DNA of 52,869 nt, taken from NCBI GenBank assembly GCA_020248945.1, contig JADCGQ010000066.1, positions 1 to 52,869 of the forward strand, in the 5' to 3' direction. This stretch comes from Rubrivivax sp. (GTDB taxonomy: Bacteria > Pseudomonadota > Gammaproteobacteria > Burkholderiales > Burkholderiaceae_C). Position numbers and translations under genes: made by a program. The notes below the pieces were generated by a model. The model made no database searches, was not told the DNA's origin, and saw only the letters and a list, made by a program, of their open reading frames with translations. This document shows, in pieces, positions 17,029-26,937 of the stretch. How positions within the stretch are numbered: the stretch's first letter is position 1; each line of letters starts with the position of its first letter.

Positions 17029-18747
17029 ATGATCGAAGCCACGCAAGCGCTGCGCGAAGCGCTGCACACGGTGTTCGCGCAGCTCGTGGCCGGCACCGGC
17101 CAGGCAGCGCCCGACGCCACGTTCGAAACCCCCAAGCAGGCCAGCCACGGTGACCTCGCCGTCACCGCCGCCATGCCGCTGGCGCGCGCGCTGAAGAAGA
17201 ACCCGCGCGAGATCGCGGCCGAGCTGGTGCAGCGCCTGCAGCAGCAGCCGGCGGTGCAGCGCTGGGTGGCGGCGCTCGAGATCGCCGGCCCTGGCTTCGT
17301 CAACCTGCGCCTGGCGCCCGCCGCCAAGCAGGCCGTCGTGGCCGAGGTGCTGGCCGGCGGCGCCGGCTACGGCACGAGCGCCGCGCACCAAGGTGAACGG
17401 GTGATGGTGGAGTTCGTCTCCGCCAACCCCACCGGCCCGCTGCACGTGGGCCATGGCCGCAACGCGGCGCTCGGCGACTGCATCTGCAACCTGCTGGCCA
17501 GCCAGGGCCACGCGGTGCTGCGCGAGTTCTATTACAACGACGCCGGCGTGCAGATCAACACCCTGGCCACCAGCACGCGGGCGCGGCTGCAGGGCCTGAA
17601 GCCGGGCGACGAGGCCTGGCCCGAGGCCGCCTACAACGGCGACTACATCGCCGACATCGCCGCCGACTTCGCCGCGAAGAAGACCGTCAGCGCCGACGAC
17701 CGCAGCACCACCGCCAGCGGTGACGCGGCCGACATCGACGGCCTGCGCGAGTTCGCCGTGGCCTACCTGCGGCATGAGCAGGACCTCGACCTGCGGGCCT
17801 TCGGCGTGCACTTCGACCACTACTACCTCGAGAGCAGCCTCTACAGCGACGGCCGCGTCGCCGACACGGTGCAGCGCCTGGTGGCCAGCGGCCACACCTA
17901 CGAGAAGGACGGCGCGCTCTGGCTGAAGACCACCGACTACGGTGACGACAAGGACCGCGTGATGCGCAAGTCCGATGGCACCTACACCTACTTCGTGCCC
18001 GACGTCGCCTACCACCTGGCGAAGTTCGAGCGCGGCTACGGCAAGGTCATCAACGTGCAGGGCACCGACCACCACGGCACCGTGGCCCGCGTGCGCGCCG
18101 GCCTGCAGGCGGCCGGAGCAGGCATCCCGGCCGGCTACCCCGACTACGTGCTCTACAAGATGATCACCGTGATGCGCGGCGGCCAGGAGGTGAAGATCTC
18201 CAAGCGTGCCGGCAGCTACGTGACGCTGCGCGACCTGATCGAGTGGACCAGCCGCGATGCGGTGCGCTTCTTCCTCATCAGCCGCAAGTCCGACACCGAG
18301 TTCGTCTTCGACATCGACCTGGCGCTGAAGGCCAACGACGAGAACCCGGTCTTCTACGTGCAATACGCGCACGCGCGCATCTGCTCGGTGCTGGCGCAGT
18401 ACACCGGTGAACGCGCCTTCGCCGGCGCCGACCTGTCGCTGCTGACCGCACCCACCGAAGCGACGCTGATGCTGAGGCTGGCCGAGTACCCCGGCATGCT
18501 GTCGCGCGCGGCGGCCGAGTTCGCGCCGCACGACGTGGCCTTCTACCTGCGCGATCTGGCCGCGGCGTTCCATGGCTACTACGCGGCCGAGCGCTTCCTC
18601 GTCGACGACGCGGCGGTGGCGCGCGCGCGCATGGCGCTGCTGTCCGCCACCGCGCAGGTGCTGAAGAACGCGCTTTCGGTGCTGGGCGTTTCGGCCCCCG
18701 AGGCCATGCACCGCGATGCCGCGGCAACCGAAGGAGCCTCGGCATGA
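17029..18747 (+). CDS. argS: Arginyl-tRNA synthetase
   Basis: A 572-residue class I aminoacyl-tRNA synthetase charging tRNA-Arg. It has the N-terminal ArgS additional domain, the catalytic signature [19 protein letters not shown] (HVGH, 139-142), a KMSKS-equivalent KISKRAG near residue 388 typical of ArgS, and the C-terminal anticodon-binding helical domain (about 455-560, including [13 protein letters not shown]). Length and motifs match the family. The next gene overlaps its stop by ATGA, so argS and the SPOR protein are coupled. Confidence 0.97.
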   Translation: MIEATQALREALHTVFAQLVAGTGQAAPDATFETPKQASHGDLAVTAAMPLARALKKNPREIAAELVQRLQQQPAVQRWVAALEIAGPGFVNLRLAPAAKQAVVAEVLAGGAGYGTSAAHQGERVMVEFVSANPTGPLHVGHGRNAALGDCICNLLASQGHAVLREFYYNDAGVQINTLATSTRARLQGLKPGDEAWPEAAYNGDYIADIAADFAAKKTVSADDRSTTASGDAADIDGLREFAVAYLRHEQDLDLRAFGVHFDHYYLESSLYSDGRVADTVQRLVASGHTYEKDGALWLKTTDYGDDKDRVMRKSDGTYTYFVPDVAYHLAKFERGYGKVINVQGTDHHGTVARVRAGLQAAGAGIPAGYPDYVLYKMITVMRGGQEVKISKRAGSYVTLRDLIEWTSRDAVRFFLISRKSDTEFVFDIDLALKANDENPVFYVQYAHARICSVLAQYTGERAFAGADLSLLTAPTEATLMLRLAEYPGMLSRAAAEFAPHDVAFYLRDLAAAFHGYYAAERFLVDDAAVARARMALLSATAQVLKNALSVLGVSAPEAMHRDAAATEGASA

Positions 18748-19424
18748 GCCCGCGCGTCGGTTTCCAGAGGGGCGGCTTCGCGCTCGGCCTCGTCGTCGGC
18801 CTGTTGATCGGCCTGGTGCTGGCGCTCGGCGTGGCGCTGTACATCACCAAGGCGCCCGTGCCTTTCATCGACAAGGTGCCGCAGCGCACCGCCGAGCAGG
18901 ACAGCGCCGAAGCTGCGCGCAACAAGAACTGGGATCCCAATGCCGCCCTCGGCGGCGTGGCGGCACAACGCGCGGCCAGTGCGGCACAGGCCGCGCAGGC
19001 GGGTTCGGGACCGGCGGCCCCGGTCGCGGCCGGACAGCCCGTCACGGCGTCGGCGCCCGCGGCGTCGGTGCCGCCGGCCCGGGCCGGGCGCGACCCCGCC
19101 GCCATCCTGGCCGGCCAGGCGCCGACACCCGCCGTGGCGCGGCCGGCGGTGGCGCCCGCCTCGGCCACCGCCGCGGCCACCGATGCCTTCGTCTACTTCG
19201 TGCAGGCCGGCGCCTACACCCGCAGCGACGATGCCGAGCAGCAGAAGGCGCGCCTGGCCATGGGCGGCTGGACCGCCAAGGTGAGCGAGCGCGAGCAGGC
19301 CGGCCGCACCGTCTGGCGCGTGCGCATCGGCCCCTACCCCACGCGTGCCGAGGCCGACGCGCAGCAGCAGAAGCTCGTCGACCAGGGCATCGAGGCGCAG
19401 ATCGTGCGCGTCGAGAAGACCTGA
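18744..19424 (+). CDS. SPOR-domain membrane protein
   Basis: A 226-residue protein with one N-terminal TM helix (about 13-36, [20 protein letters not shown]), an Ala/Pro-rich periplasmic linker (about 55-145) and a C-terminal SPOR domain (about 148-224, [21 protein letters not shown] and [18 protein letters not shown]). SPOR domains bind denuded peptidoglycan glycans at the septum, so a cell-envelope or division role is likely, as in FtsN. It is not called ftsN because only the architecture supports it. Its start overlaps the argS stop, and dsbA follows; this order is familiar from Burkholderiales. Confidence 0.9.
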   Translation: MSPRVGFQRGGFALGLVVGLLIGLVLALGVALYITKAPVPFIDKVPQRTAEQDSAEAARNKNWDPNAALGGVAAQRAASAAQAAQAGSGPAAPVAAGQPVTASAPAASVPPARAGRDPAAILAGQAPTPAVARPAVAPASATAAATDAFVYFVQAGAYTRSDDAEQQKARLAMGGWTAKVSEREQAGRTVWRVRIGPYPTRAEADAQQQKLVDQGIEAQIVRVEKT

Positions 19425-19568
19425 GGGCCCTCGCCCGGCGCCGGCAAGACCTCACAAGACCCCGCGCCGGGCACGGAACCCGCCGGGCCGGGCGGCACTC
19501 CACACCCGACCCGGCCATCCTCCCGGCCTCGATCCCGATCTCCGATTCCCGACGAAAGGACCTCTCCC

Positions 19569-20216
19569 ATGCAACGGCGCGACTTCTCCAAGCACATCGC
19601 CGCCAGCGGCCTGGCCCTGGCCTGGCAGGGTGCTGCGCAGGCCCAGGGTGCTCCGCGCGAGGGCACGCACTACGTGAAGCTCGGCTCGCCGGTGGCCGTC
19701 AGCGTGCCGGCCGGCAAGGCCGTGGAGGTGGTGGAGTTCTTCTGGTACGGCTGCCCGCACTGCTACGCCTTCGAGCCCGTGCTCGAGGTCTGGGTCAAGC
19801 GGCTGCCGGCCGACGTGGCCTTCCGCCAGGTGCCGGTGGGCTTCATGGCCCCGCACCAGCAACACCAGCGCCTCTTCTATGCCATCGAGGAAATGGGCGC
19901 GCAGGCGGTGATGCACCGCCGGGTGTTCAACGCCATCCACCAGCAAGGCAATCGGCTGAACACCGACGCGTCCATCGCCCAGCTGGCCAAGGACAGCGGC
20001 ATCGACGGCGACAAGCTGGTGCAGACGATGAAGGGCTTCAGCGTCGCGACCAAGGCCACACGTGCCAAGCAGTTGACGGACGCCTACAAGATCGACGGCG
20101 TGCCTGCGCTCGGCATCCACGGCCGCTTCTACACTGCGGCTTCGCTCGCGGGCAGCCACGAGCGCGCGGTGGCGGTGGCCGACTTCCTGATCCAGCTGGC
20201 CCGCCAGAAGGCCTGA
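19569..20216 (+). CDS. dsbA: Thiol:disulfide interchange protein DsbA
   Basis: A 215-residue periplasmic oxidoreductase. The N-terminus MQRRDF...ALAWQGAAQAQ is a signal peptide. The thioredoxin fold carries the active-site CPHC (62-65) within VEFFWYGCPHCYAFEP, a DsbA-type helical insertion, and the cis-proline loop GVPALGIHGRF near residue 178. It introduces disulfides into secreted proteins and is reoxidised by DsbB (not in this window). The Shine-Dalgarno AAAGGA lies about 10 nt before the ATG. The SPOR gene ends 144 bp upstream. Confidence 0.95.
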   Translation: MQRRDFSKHIAASGLALAWQGAAQAQGAPREGTHYVKLGSPVAVSVPAGKAVEVVEFFWYGCPHCYAFEPVLEVWVKRLPADVAFRQVPVGFMAPHQQHQRLFYAIEEMGAQAVMHRRVFNAIHQQGNRLNTDASIAQLAKDSGIDGDKLVQTMKGFSVATKATRAKQLTDAYKIDGVPALGIHGRFYTAASLAGSHERAVAVADFLIQLARQKA

Positions 20217-20312
20217 CCGGCCGGCGCCAAGACCGAAGAATCGACGCACCGATCCGGCGCGCGCGGCAGCAAATCACGCTGCTAGGGCTGCAGACGCGGC
20301 CTGACTTGTGGC

Positions 20313-20318
20313 TATACT
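20313..20318 (+). promoter_or_regulatory. -10-like hexamer upstream of lptA
   Basis: TATACT lies 22 nt before the lptA ATG at 20341. The -35 region is weak (no TTGACA-like hexamer at 16-18 bp). It marks a likely separate promoter for lptAB-rpoN after the dsbA gene. Confidence 0.4.
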
Positions 20319-20340
20319 GGCCTGCAAGTTCCGTGCCGAC

Positions 20341-20985
20341 ATGACTCCATCCTCCTCCCTAAGCTGGCAGGCCCTCGTGGCCGCCACCCTCGCGCTGGCC
20401 GCGATGGGTGCGGCCTGGGCCGAGCGGGCCGACCGCAGCCAGCCGATGGTGGTGGAGGCCGACCGGGACGGCGTGCTCGACCTGCAGCGCCAGGTGCTGG
20501 TCTACACCGGCAACGTCGTCATCTCGCAGGGCTCGATGGTCTTGCGCGCCGAGCGCGTGGAGATGCGCACGCTGCCCGACGGCTACCGCGCCGCCAGTGC
20601 GCTGGGCGCCCAGGGCAAGCCCGCCAGCTGGCGCCAGAAGCGCGACGGCATCGACGAAACGGTCGAGGGCACGGCCGACCGCATCGAATTCGACGGCCGC
20701 GCCGACACGCTGCGCTTCCTGGGCAACGGCGCTGTGCGGCGCCTGCGCAGCGGCACCGTGGCCGACGAGATCACCGGCGGCAGCATCCTGTGGGACAACA
20801 CGGCCGAGGTCTTCCGTGTCGAGGGGGGCGCCGCGACGGCCACCAACCCCAGCGGCCGGGTGCGCGCGGTGCTGAGCCCTCGCGCCGAGCCGGCGGCCCC
20901 GGCCGCCGCGGTGCCGGTGCCGACGCTGCAGCCCAGCCGCACGCTGGGTGAGCGCGTGCCGGCGCCGCCGGCCAAGCCGCGATGA
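20341..20985 (+). CDS. lptA: LPS transport periplasmic protein LptA
   Basis: A 214-residue periplasmic bridge protein for LPS. It has a signal peptide ending near AAWAE (about residue 22), then the OstA/LptA beta-jellyroll: [41 protein letters not shown] and [19 protein letters not shown] Pro/Ala-rich tail extends beyond the domain. It links LptC in the inner membrane to LptD in the outer membrane. The ATG at 20341 was preferred to an in-frame GTG at 20308, which would put the signal peptide out of place and overlap the -10. It overlaps lptB by ATGA. lptC is not upstream, where it is usually found; dsbA is there instead. Confidence 0.92.
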   Translation: MTPSSSLSWQALVAATLALAAMGAAWAERADRSQPMVVEADRDGVLDLQRQVLVYTGNVVISQGSMVLRAERVEMRTLPDGYRAASALGAQGKPASWRQKRDGIDETVEGTADRIEFDGRADTLRFLGNGAVRRLRSGTVADEITGGSILWDNTAEVFRVEGGAATATNPSGRVRAVLSPRAEPAAPAAAVPVPTLQPSRTLGERVPAPPAKPR

Positions 20986-21779
20986 ACGCCGCGGTCACGC
21001 TCGCGGCGCCGGGCGCGCCGGTGCAGCCCACGTCGGTCGTGAGCCGGCTCCAGGCCGAAGGCCTGCGCAAGAGCTACGGACCGCGCCTGGTCGTCAAGGA
21101 CGTGCACCTGGCGGTGTCGGCCGGCGAGGTGGTCGGCCTGCTCGGCCCCAATGGCGCCGGCAAGACCACCACCTTCTACATGGTCGTCGGCCTGGTGCGT
21201 GCCGACGCCGGCCAGATCCGCATCGACGGCGCCGAGGTGCAGAAGCTGCCGATCCATCGCCGCGCGCGGCTCGGGCTGTCGTACCTGCCGCAAGAGGCGA
21301 GCATCTTCCGCAAGCTCACGGTGGAGGAGAACATCCGCGCCGTGCTCGAGCTGCAGCTGGGGCCCGACGGCCGCCCGCTGGCCGACGCCGTGATCGAGCA
21401 GCGTCTGGCCGAGCTGCTGCGCGACCTGTCGATCGAGAAGCTGCGCGACTCACCCGCGCCGGCCTTGTCGGGCGGCGAGCGGCGGCGCGTGGAGATTGCG
21501 CGCGCGCTGGCCACCACGCCGCGCTTCATCCTGCTCGACGAGCCCTTTGCCGGCGTCGACCCGATCGCGGTGATGGAGATCCAGCGCATCATCGGTTTCC
21601 TGCGTGCGCGCGGCATCGGCGTGCTGATCACCGACCACAACGTGCGCGAGACGCTGGGCATCTGCGACCGCGCCTACATCATCAGCGAGGGCCGGGTGCT
21701 GGCCGAGGGCACGCCCGACGAGATCGTCGCCCACACCGAGGTCCGCAAGGTCTACCTCGGTGAGAACTTCCGCATGTAG
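20982..21779 (+). CDS. lptB: LPS export ABC transporter ATPase LptB
   Basis: A 265-residue cytoplasmic ATPase powering LPS extraction with LptF/G/C. It has Walker A GPNGAGKT (55-62), Q-loop [16 protein letters not shown], signature [15 protein letters not shown] (about 160), Walker [17 protein letters not shown] and switch H in [10 protein letters not shown], all in the LptB-specific style. It overlaps lptA and is followed 9 bp later by rpoN, the conserved proteobacterial order. Confidence 0.96.
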   Translation: MNAAVTLAAPGAPVQPTSVVSRLQAEGLRKSYGPRLVVKDVHLAVSAGEVVGLLGPNGAGKTTTFYMVVGLVRADAGQIRIDGAEVQKLPIHRRARLGLSYLPQEASIFRKLTVEENIRAVLELQLGPDGRPLADAVIEQRLAELLRDLSIEKLRDSPAPALSGGERRRVEIARALATTPRFILLDEPFAGVDPIAVMEIQRIIGFLRARGIGVLITDHNVRETLGICDRAYIISEGRVLAEGTPDEIVAHTEVRKVYLGENFRM

Positions 21780-21788
21780 GGCCGGGCG

Positions 21789-23342
21789 ATGAGCATGAAG
21801 CCGTCGTTGCAGGTCCGCCTGTCGCAGCACCTGGCGCTGACGCCGCAGCTGCAGCAGTCGATCCGGCTGCTGCAGCTGTCGACGCTGGAACTGCAGCAGG
21901 AGGTCGGGCAGATGCTCGACCAGAACCCCTTCCTCGAGGTCGACGACGAAGGGCCGCCCGCGGCCTTCGAGACGCCGCTGGAGCGCCAGAGTGTCGACCG
22001 GCCGGCGGAGCGCGAGACCGAACAGGCCGACTTCGCCGAAACCGGCAGCGATGCCGCGCCTGTCGAAGGCACCAAGGAGCTCAGCGCCGACGAGTTCGGC
22101 ACGCCCGAGCGCGACGACTGGGAGAACGGCACCGAAGGCGACGACTTCGACGGCATCCGCGAAACGCCGTCGAACAGCAGCGCCGCTGCCAGCGACGGCG
22201 ACGACGACGGCGAGGCACATGACCGCCGCGCCGCAGCCGGCAGCCTGCAAGACCATCTGCGCGCCCAGCTCGTGGGCCTGCGGCTCGAACCCGAGGACAT
22301 GGCGGCCGTGGAAGTGCTGATCGAGTCGCTCGACGGCGACGGCTACCTGGCCGACACGCTCGAGGATGTCGCCGAGCGGCTGGCCGAGATGCTGGATCTG
22401 GGCGACGACGAGCAGCGCGAGCACCTCGCCGACCGTCTGCGCATGGCGCTGTGCATGCTGCAGAGCCTCGATCCGCCCGGCGTCGGCGCGCGCTCGTTGC
22501 CCGAGTGCCTGCAGCTGCAGCTCAAGACCACGCCGCGCTGCGCGGCGCGCCAGGCGGCGCTGCGCATCGTCGAGCAGTACCTGGAGCTGCTGGCCCGGCG
22601 CGACTACAAGCGCCTGGCGGCCCTCATCGGCGGCGACGAGGACACCGCGCGCGCGGCGCACGAGCTGATCCGCCGCTGCGAGCCCAAGCCCGGCCGGCCG
22701 TTCAGCAACGCCGAGTCCAACATCGTGGTGCCCGACGTCATCGTGCGCAAGACGGGCCGCGGCCACAGCGTGACGCTCAACCCCGACGTCATGCCCAAGC
22801 TGCGCATCAACGACCTGTACGCGCAGGCCGCCAAGGGGCTGCGCGGCGCCAACGCCAACCCGGGCATGTCGTCGCGGCTGCAGGAGGCGCGCTGGTTCGT
22901 GAAGAACATCCAGCAGCGCTTCGACACCATCCTGCGCGTCAGCAAGGCCATCGTCGAGCGCCAGAAGGGCTTCATCACCCACGGGCCGATCGCGATGAAG
23001 CCGCTGGTGCTGCGCGAGATCGCCGACGAGCTCGGCCTGCACGAGAGCACCATCTCGCGCGTCACCACCGCCAAGTACATGGCCACGCCGCAGGGCACCT
23101 TCGAGCTGAAGTACTTCTTCGGCTCCAGCCTCAACACCGATGCCGGTGGCAACGCCAGCAGCACCGCGGTGCGCGCGCTGATCCAGCAGTTCGTGGCCGC
23201 CGAGGACGCGGGCAAGCCGCTGTCGGACAACCAGCTCAGCACCATGCTCGAGGAGCAGGGCATCCAGGTGGCGCGGCGCACGGTGGCCAAGTACCGCGAG
23301 GCGCTGAAGATCGCGCCGGCGGGCCTGCGCAAGCAGGCCTGA
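21789..23342 (+). CDS. rpoN: RNA polymerase sigma-54 factor
   Basis: A 517-residue sigma-54. Region I is the Gln/Leu-rich N-terminus (LSQHLALTPQLQQSIRLLQL) that mediates enhancer-dependent control, followed by an acidic region II (about 60-145). The core-binding domain, the HTH (LREIADELGLHESTISRVTT) and the C-terminal RpoN box (ARRTVAKYREALKI, about 493-506) that reads the -24 element are all intact. It serves nitrogen, motility and other sigma-54 promoters. Confidence 0.97.
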   Translation: MSMKPSLQVRLSQHLALTPQLQQSIRLLQLSTLELQQEVGQMLDQNPFLEVDDEGPPAAFETPLERQSVDRPAERETEQADFAETGSDAAPVEGTKELSADEFGTPERDDWENGTEGDDFDGIRETPSNSSAAASDGDDDGEAHDRRAAAGSLQDHLRAQLVGLRLEPEDMAAVEVLIESLDGDGYLADTLEDVAERLAEMLDLGDDEQREHLADRLRMALCMLQSLDPPGVGARSLPECLQLQLKTTPRCAARQAALRIVEQYLELLARRDYKRLAALIGGDEDTARAAHELIRRCEPKPGRPFSNAESNIVVPDVIVRKTGRGHSVTLNPDVMPKLRINDLYAQAAKGLRGANANPGMSSRLQEARWFVKNIQQRFDTILRVSKAIVERQKGFITHGPIAMKPLVLREIADELGLHESTISRVTTAKYMATPQGTFELKYFFGSSLNTDAGGNASSTAVRALIQQFVAAEDAGKPLSDNQLSTMLEEQGIQVARRTVAKYREALKIAPAGLRKQA

Positions 23343-23356
23343 GCCGAGGCTCCGCG

Positions 23357-24592
23357 ATGCTGTTCCTGCCCTGCGCTGGCGGTGTCGAGGCCTTGCTGGC
23401 CGACGAGGCCGCGCGCATCGTCGGTGGCCAGCCCGAGGTCGCCCGTGGCGGCGTGTGGGTCGACGCGGCCGAGGGTGACGAGCTCGCGGCGATGCGCCTG
23501 AACCTCGAAAGCCGCCTGGCCACGCGCGTGCTGGTGCCGCTGGCCGACGGCCCCTATCGCGACGAGCACGACCTGTACGACATCGCGCGGCGCGTCGACT
23601 GGGGCCGCTGGCTCACGCCGGCTGACACCCTGCGCGTGGACGTCCAGGCCATGAGGAGCCCGCTGACGAGCCTGAACTTCGCCGCGCTGCGCATCAAGGA
23701 CGCCATCTGCGATGCGCTGCGCGAAAGCCACGGCGATCGCCCGAGCGTCGACACGCGCAGCCCGGACCTGCCGGTGTCGCTGTTCGTCGGCCCCGACCAC
23801 GCGATGCTGTATGCCGATACCAGCGGCGAGCCGCTCTTCAAGCGCGGCTGGCGCGAGGCCACCGGCGAGGCACCGCTGAAGGAGACGCTGGCTGCCGCGA
23901 TGCTGGCCGCCATCGGCTGGCAGGGCCGGCCCGAAGACGGTCCGCTGCTCGACCCCTGCTGCGGCGCCGGCACCATCGCCATCGAGGCGGCGCAGCTGGC
24001 CTGCGGCATCGCACCCGGGGGGCTGCGGCGCTTTGCCTTCGAGCGTCAGCGCCCCTTCCAGGCCCACCGTGCGGCCTGGGCGCAGATGCAGCAGCAGGCG
24101 CGCACCCGCGTGCACGCGCCTGGCGCGCCGGTGTTTGCCGGCGACGTGAGCTTTCGCATGACCGACTTCGCGCAGCGCAACGCCGAGCGGGCTGGCGTCG
24201 CCCGGGCCATCGAGTTCAAGACCGCCGACGCGCAGCAGCGCCCGCCGCCGGCGGCCCGCGGCACGATCCTGATGAACCCGCCCTACGGCGAGCGCATCGC
24301 CCCGAAGGGCATGGGCAACGTCACCAGCCGCGAGGGCTTCGAAGGCGGCGGCAGCTCGGCCGAGTTCTTCAGCGGCCTGGCCTCGCACTGGAAGCGCCAG
24401 TACGCCGGCTGGACGGCCTGGCTGCTGAGCCCCGATCCGAAGCTGCCTGGCCTGATGCGCATGAAGGAGTCGCGCCGCGTGCCGCTGTACAACGGCGCGA
24501 TCGAGTGCCGGCTGTTCCGCTTCGAGCTCACCGCCGGCGCCGGGCCGGGCGGGCGCGAACGCGCCGGGCCGCGGGAGCCCTCAGCGCAGTAG
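23357..24592 (+). CDS. THUMP-domain class I rRNA methyltransferase, RlmL-like
   Basis: A 411-residue protein like the N-terminal half of RlmKL (23S rRNA guanine-N2 methyltransferase). It has a ferredoxin-like plus THUMP region (about 1-150), SAM-binding motif I in DPCCGAGTIAIEAAQLA (about 197-213), and the catalytic NPPYGERI (about 312-319) typical of N2-guanine/N6-adenine methylases. The RlmK (m7G) half of the E. coli fusion is absent, as in many betaproteobacteria. It starts 14 bp after rpoN. Its 3' end overlaps the convergent neighbour by 12 bp. The exact rRNA position is inferred from family, not shown. Confidence 0.88.
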   Translation: MLFLPCAGGVEALLADEAARIVGGQPEVARGGVWVDAAEGDELAAMRLNLESRLATRVLVPLADGPYRDEHDLYDIARRVDWGRWLTPADTLRVDVQAMRSPLTSLNFAALRIKDAICDALRESHGDRPSVDTRSPDLPVSLFVGPDHAMLYADTSGEPLFKRGWREATGEAPLKETLAAAMLAAIGWQGRPEDGPLLDPCCGAGTIAIEAAQLACGIAPGGLRRFAFERQRPFQAHRAAWAQMQQQARTRVHAPGAPVFAGDVSFRMTDFAQRNAERAGVARAIEFKTADAQQRPPPAARGTILMNPPYGERIAPKGMGNVTSREGFEGGGSSAEFFSGLASHWKRQYAGWTAWLLSPDPKLPGLMRMKESRRVPLYNGAIECRLFRFELTAGAGPGGRERAGPREPSAQ

Positions 24593-25897
24593 CGGCAGCC
24601 CGGCGATGCGCCGATCGATGTCGGAGAGCATCGCCTCGTAGGCCGGCGCGCCGATGCCGCCGAAGCGCTTGCGGAACTCCGCCTCGGGCATGAACTCCGG
24701 CAGGTCGGCCACGGCAGGAATCAGGTCTTCGTCGCGAAGCGCGCGGCCGTTCGCGCCGCCGGCGACACGGCGCTGCAGCTCCTGCGGCTGCTGCAGCGCC
24801 AGCTCGCCGAAGCGCGTGCCGGCGCGGTTGGCGGCCACGTCGTTGAACGAGAAGCCGCTGCCGCCGCGTGAATCGGCCACCTCCTTGTACAGGCCGATGG
24901 CGCGCGACAGCGGGCTCGTGCCTTCGGTGACGAGCGCGGCCGACACCAGGAAGTGCTGCGGAAAGTCCATGCGCCCGCCCAGCGTCAGCCGCAGCGGCCG
25001 CGGCCGTGCCCAGCCCCGTGCCGCCGGCGCCACGCTGCCGACGTGGCGGCCGTTGGCAAACAGCGTCAGCACCACCAGCGCGGCGCGGTTCTCGGCCACG
25101 CCGTCGTGGCCGGCGGCCGTGCGCCGTGCCGCCAGTTCGAACAGCGGCGCCATCGCCTGCACCAGCGGCAGCTGCCAGCCCTGCAGGCCGGTGGTGATGT
25201 CGACGAGGCGGTCCTGGTAGGGCTTCAGCCGCTCCAGCTCGGCTGGCGTCAACAGCGAGGCCATCACGCGCTGCACGCTGTCGGGCTGCCAGGCGTAGAC
25301 GACGAGCGCGTGGCCATTTTCGAAGCGGATGCGGCGCACGACATCCTGTGCCAGCTGCCACTCGGCCGTGAAGCCGCTGCGCGCCAGGGCCTGCTGCGCC
25401 AGGCGGTCGAGCAGCCAGGCCGGCAGCGGCAGGCCGCCGAGCCGCGCCGAGTCGATGGCTGGCAGGCCGCCGGTCTCCTGCAGCTGCAGCTCGATGTTGA
25501 TCCAGCGCCCGAAAGGCCCCGCCAGCGCCGCCGCCGAGCTGCCGACCACCGGCAGCGAGCTCAGGTGCGTGCTCAGCAGCACCTCGGCCGAGCCGCGCGT
25601 GAAGCTCACGCGGCCGCTCGTGCCCGGCAGCCAGCGGCGGGCGCCGTGGCTGATCATCACTTCCAGCTCCCGCTCCTGCACCAGTGCCGTGCTCACGACA
25701 CCCGGCAGCGCCCGGCGCGGGTCGTGCGTGCGCAGCAGGCCCACGGCACGGGCCACGTCGTCGGTGGCGATCTCGGCCACGCCCACCACCGCCGGCTCGC
25801 GTTGCAGCGTCGTCGACAGCAGCACCACCACGGCCAGCACCGGCAGCAGCAGCGCCAGCACGGCCAGCAGCAGAAGCACACGCAGGGAACGGCTCAT
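24581..25897 (-). CDS. Conserved membrane-anchored protein of unknown function
   Basis: A 438-residue protein with a single N-terminal TM helix (about 7-28, rich in Leu/Val) and a large, probably periplasmic, domain. No motif I recognise; notable stretches are PQHFLVSAALVTEG, SRAIGLYKEVADSRGGSGFSF and FNDVAANRAGTRFGELA, which look strongly constrained and recur, as far as I recall, in uncharacterised proteobacterial proteins. The C-terminus has PEFMPEAEFRKRFGGIGAPAY. The ATG at 25897 was chosen over a GTG at 25915. The stop codon lies inside the last codons of the convergent RlmL-like gene (12-bp overlap). Function unknown. Confidence 0.8.
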   Translation of the reverse strand: MSRSLRVLLLLAVLALLLPVLAVVVLLSTTLQREPAVVGVAEIATDDVARAVGLLRTHDPRRALPGVVSTALVQERELEVMISHGARRWLPGTSGRVSFTRGSAEVLLSTHLSSLPVVGSSAAALAGPFGRWINIELQLQETGGLPAIDSARLGGLPLPAWLLDRLAQQALARSGFTAEWQLAQDVVRRIRFENGHALVVYAWQPDSVQRVMASLLTPAELERLKPYQDRLVDITTGLQGWQLPLVQAMAPLFELAARRTAAGHDGVAENRAALVVLTLFANGRHVGSVAPAARGWARPRPLRLTLGGRMDFPQHFLVSAALVTEGTSPLSRAIGLYKEVADSRGGSGFSFNDVAANRAGTRFGELALQQPQELQRRVAGGANGRALRDEDLIPAVADLPEFMPEAEFRKRFGGIGAPAYEAMLSDIDRRIAGLPLLR

Positions 25898-25952
25898 TGG
25901 CCGCGAGTCTGCCACCCCCTGGCGCGGCCGGTGGTGCGCAGGGCCGGCAAAC

Positions 25953-25958
25953 TATCAT
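25953..25958 (+). promoter_or_regulatory. -10-like hexamer upstream of corA
   Basis: TATCAT is followed by a 10-nt C/G tract (cccgccgccc) and the corA ATG at 25969, with no Shine-Dalgarno. It matches the leaderless-type layout seen at argS. Confidence 0.4.
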
Positions 25959-25968
25959 CCCGCCGCCC

Positions 25969-26937
25969 ATGCTGAACGTCTTCTCCCTTGCCAACGGTCG
26001 GCTCTTCCAGGAAGAGATCGACAGCGCCGAGGCCCTGGCCCTGGCGCAGCCGGTATGGGTGGACCTGGAGGCCCCCAGCGAGGACGAGACCCGCTGGGTC
26101 GAGGAGCGTTTCGGCCTCGCCATCCCGAAGGACGCGGTCGACGACGACCTCGAGGAATCGGCCCGCTTCTACGAAGAGGACAACGGCGAGCTGCACATCC
26201 GCTCCGACTTCCTGGTCGAGGGCGGTGACGACGGCCCGGCGCGCAACGTGCGCGTGGCCTTCATCCTGCGCCAGGGCGTGCTGTTCTCGATTCACCGCGA
26301 AGACCTGCCGGTGTTCCGGCTGCTGCGCCTGCGGGCGCGGCGCATTCCGGCGCTCATCGACGACGCCAAGGACGTGCTGCTGAAGCTGTACGACGCCGAC
26401 GCCGAGTACAGCGCCGACGCGCTGGAAGGCATCTACGACAGCCTCGAGAAGGTCAGCGCCCGCGTGCTGCGCCAGGACGTCGACGACCGCGCCGCCGGCG
26501 AGGCGCTGACCGCCATCGCCCGCGAGGAAGACCTGAACGGCCGCATCCGCCGCAACGTGATGGACACGCGCCGCGCACTCAGCTTCATGATGCGCAGCCG
26601 CATGCTCAATGCCGAGCAGTTCGAGGAAGCGCGGCAGATCCTGCGCGACATCGACTCGCTCGATTCGCACACCGCCTTCCTGTTCGACAAGATCAACTTC
26701 CTGCTCGACGCGACGGTCGGCTTCATCAACATCAACCAGAACAAGATCATCAAGATCTTCTCGGTGGCCAGCGTCGCGCTGCTGCCGCCGACGCTGATCG
26801 CCAGCATCTACGGCATGAACTTCAAGTTCATGCCCGAGCTCGACTGGGCGGCGGGCTACCCGTTTGCGCTGGCGCTGATGGCGGCCTCGGTGGCCGCACC
26901 GTTCATCTACTTCCGCCGCAAGGGCTGGCTGAAGTAA
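25969..26937 (+). CDS. corA: Magnesium/cobalt transporter CorA
   Basis: A 322-residue CorA-family divalent-cation channel. It has a large N-terminal cytoplasmic funnel domain (about 1-255), a long stalk helix ending in FININQNKIIKIFSVASVALLPPTLIASI (quoted in two parts: FININQNKIIKIFSVASV and ALLPPTLIASI), TM1 with the signature YGMNF at its end (about 280-284), a short acidic loop (MPELD) and TM2. The C-terminus KGWLK is basic, as usual. The GMN motif forms the pore selectivity filter. Mg2+ is the likely physiological ion. Confidence 0.94.
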   Translation: MLNVFSLANGRLFQEEIDSAEALALAQPVWVDLEAPSEDETRWVEERFGLAIPKDAVDDDLEESARFYEEDNGELHIRSDFLVEGGDDGPARNVRVAFILRQGVLFSIHREDLPVFRLLRLRARRIPALIDDAKDVLLKLYDADAEYSADALEGIYDSLEKVSARVLRQDVDDRAAGEALTAIAREEDLNGRIRRNVMDTRRALSFMMRSRMLNAEQFEEARQILRDIDSLDSHTAFLFDKINFLLDATVGFININQNKIIKIFSVASVALLPPTLIASIYGMNFKFMPELDWAAGYPFALALMAASVAAPFIYFRRKGWLK

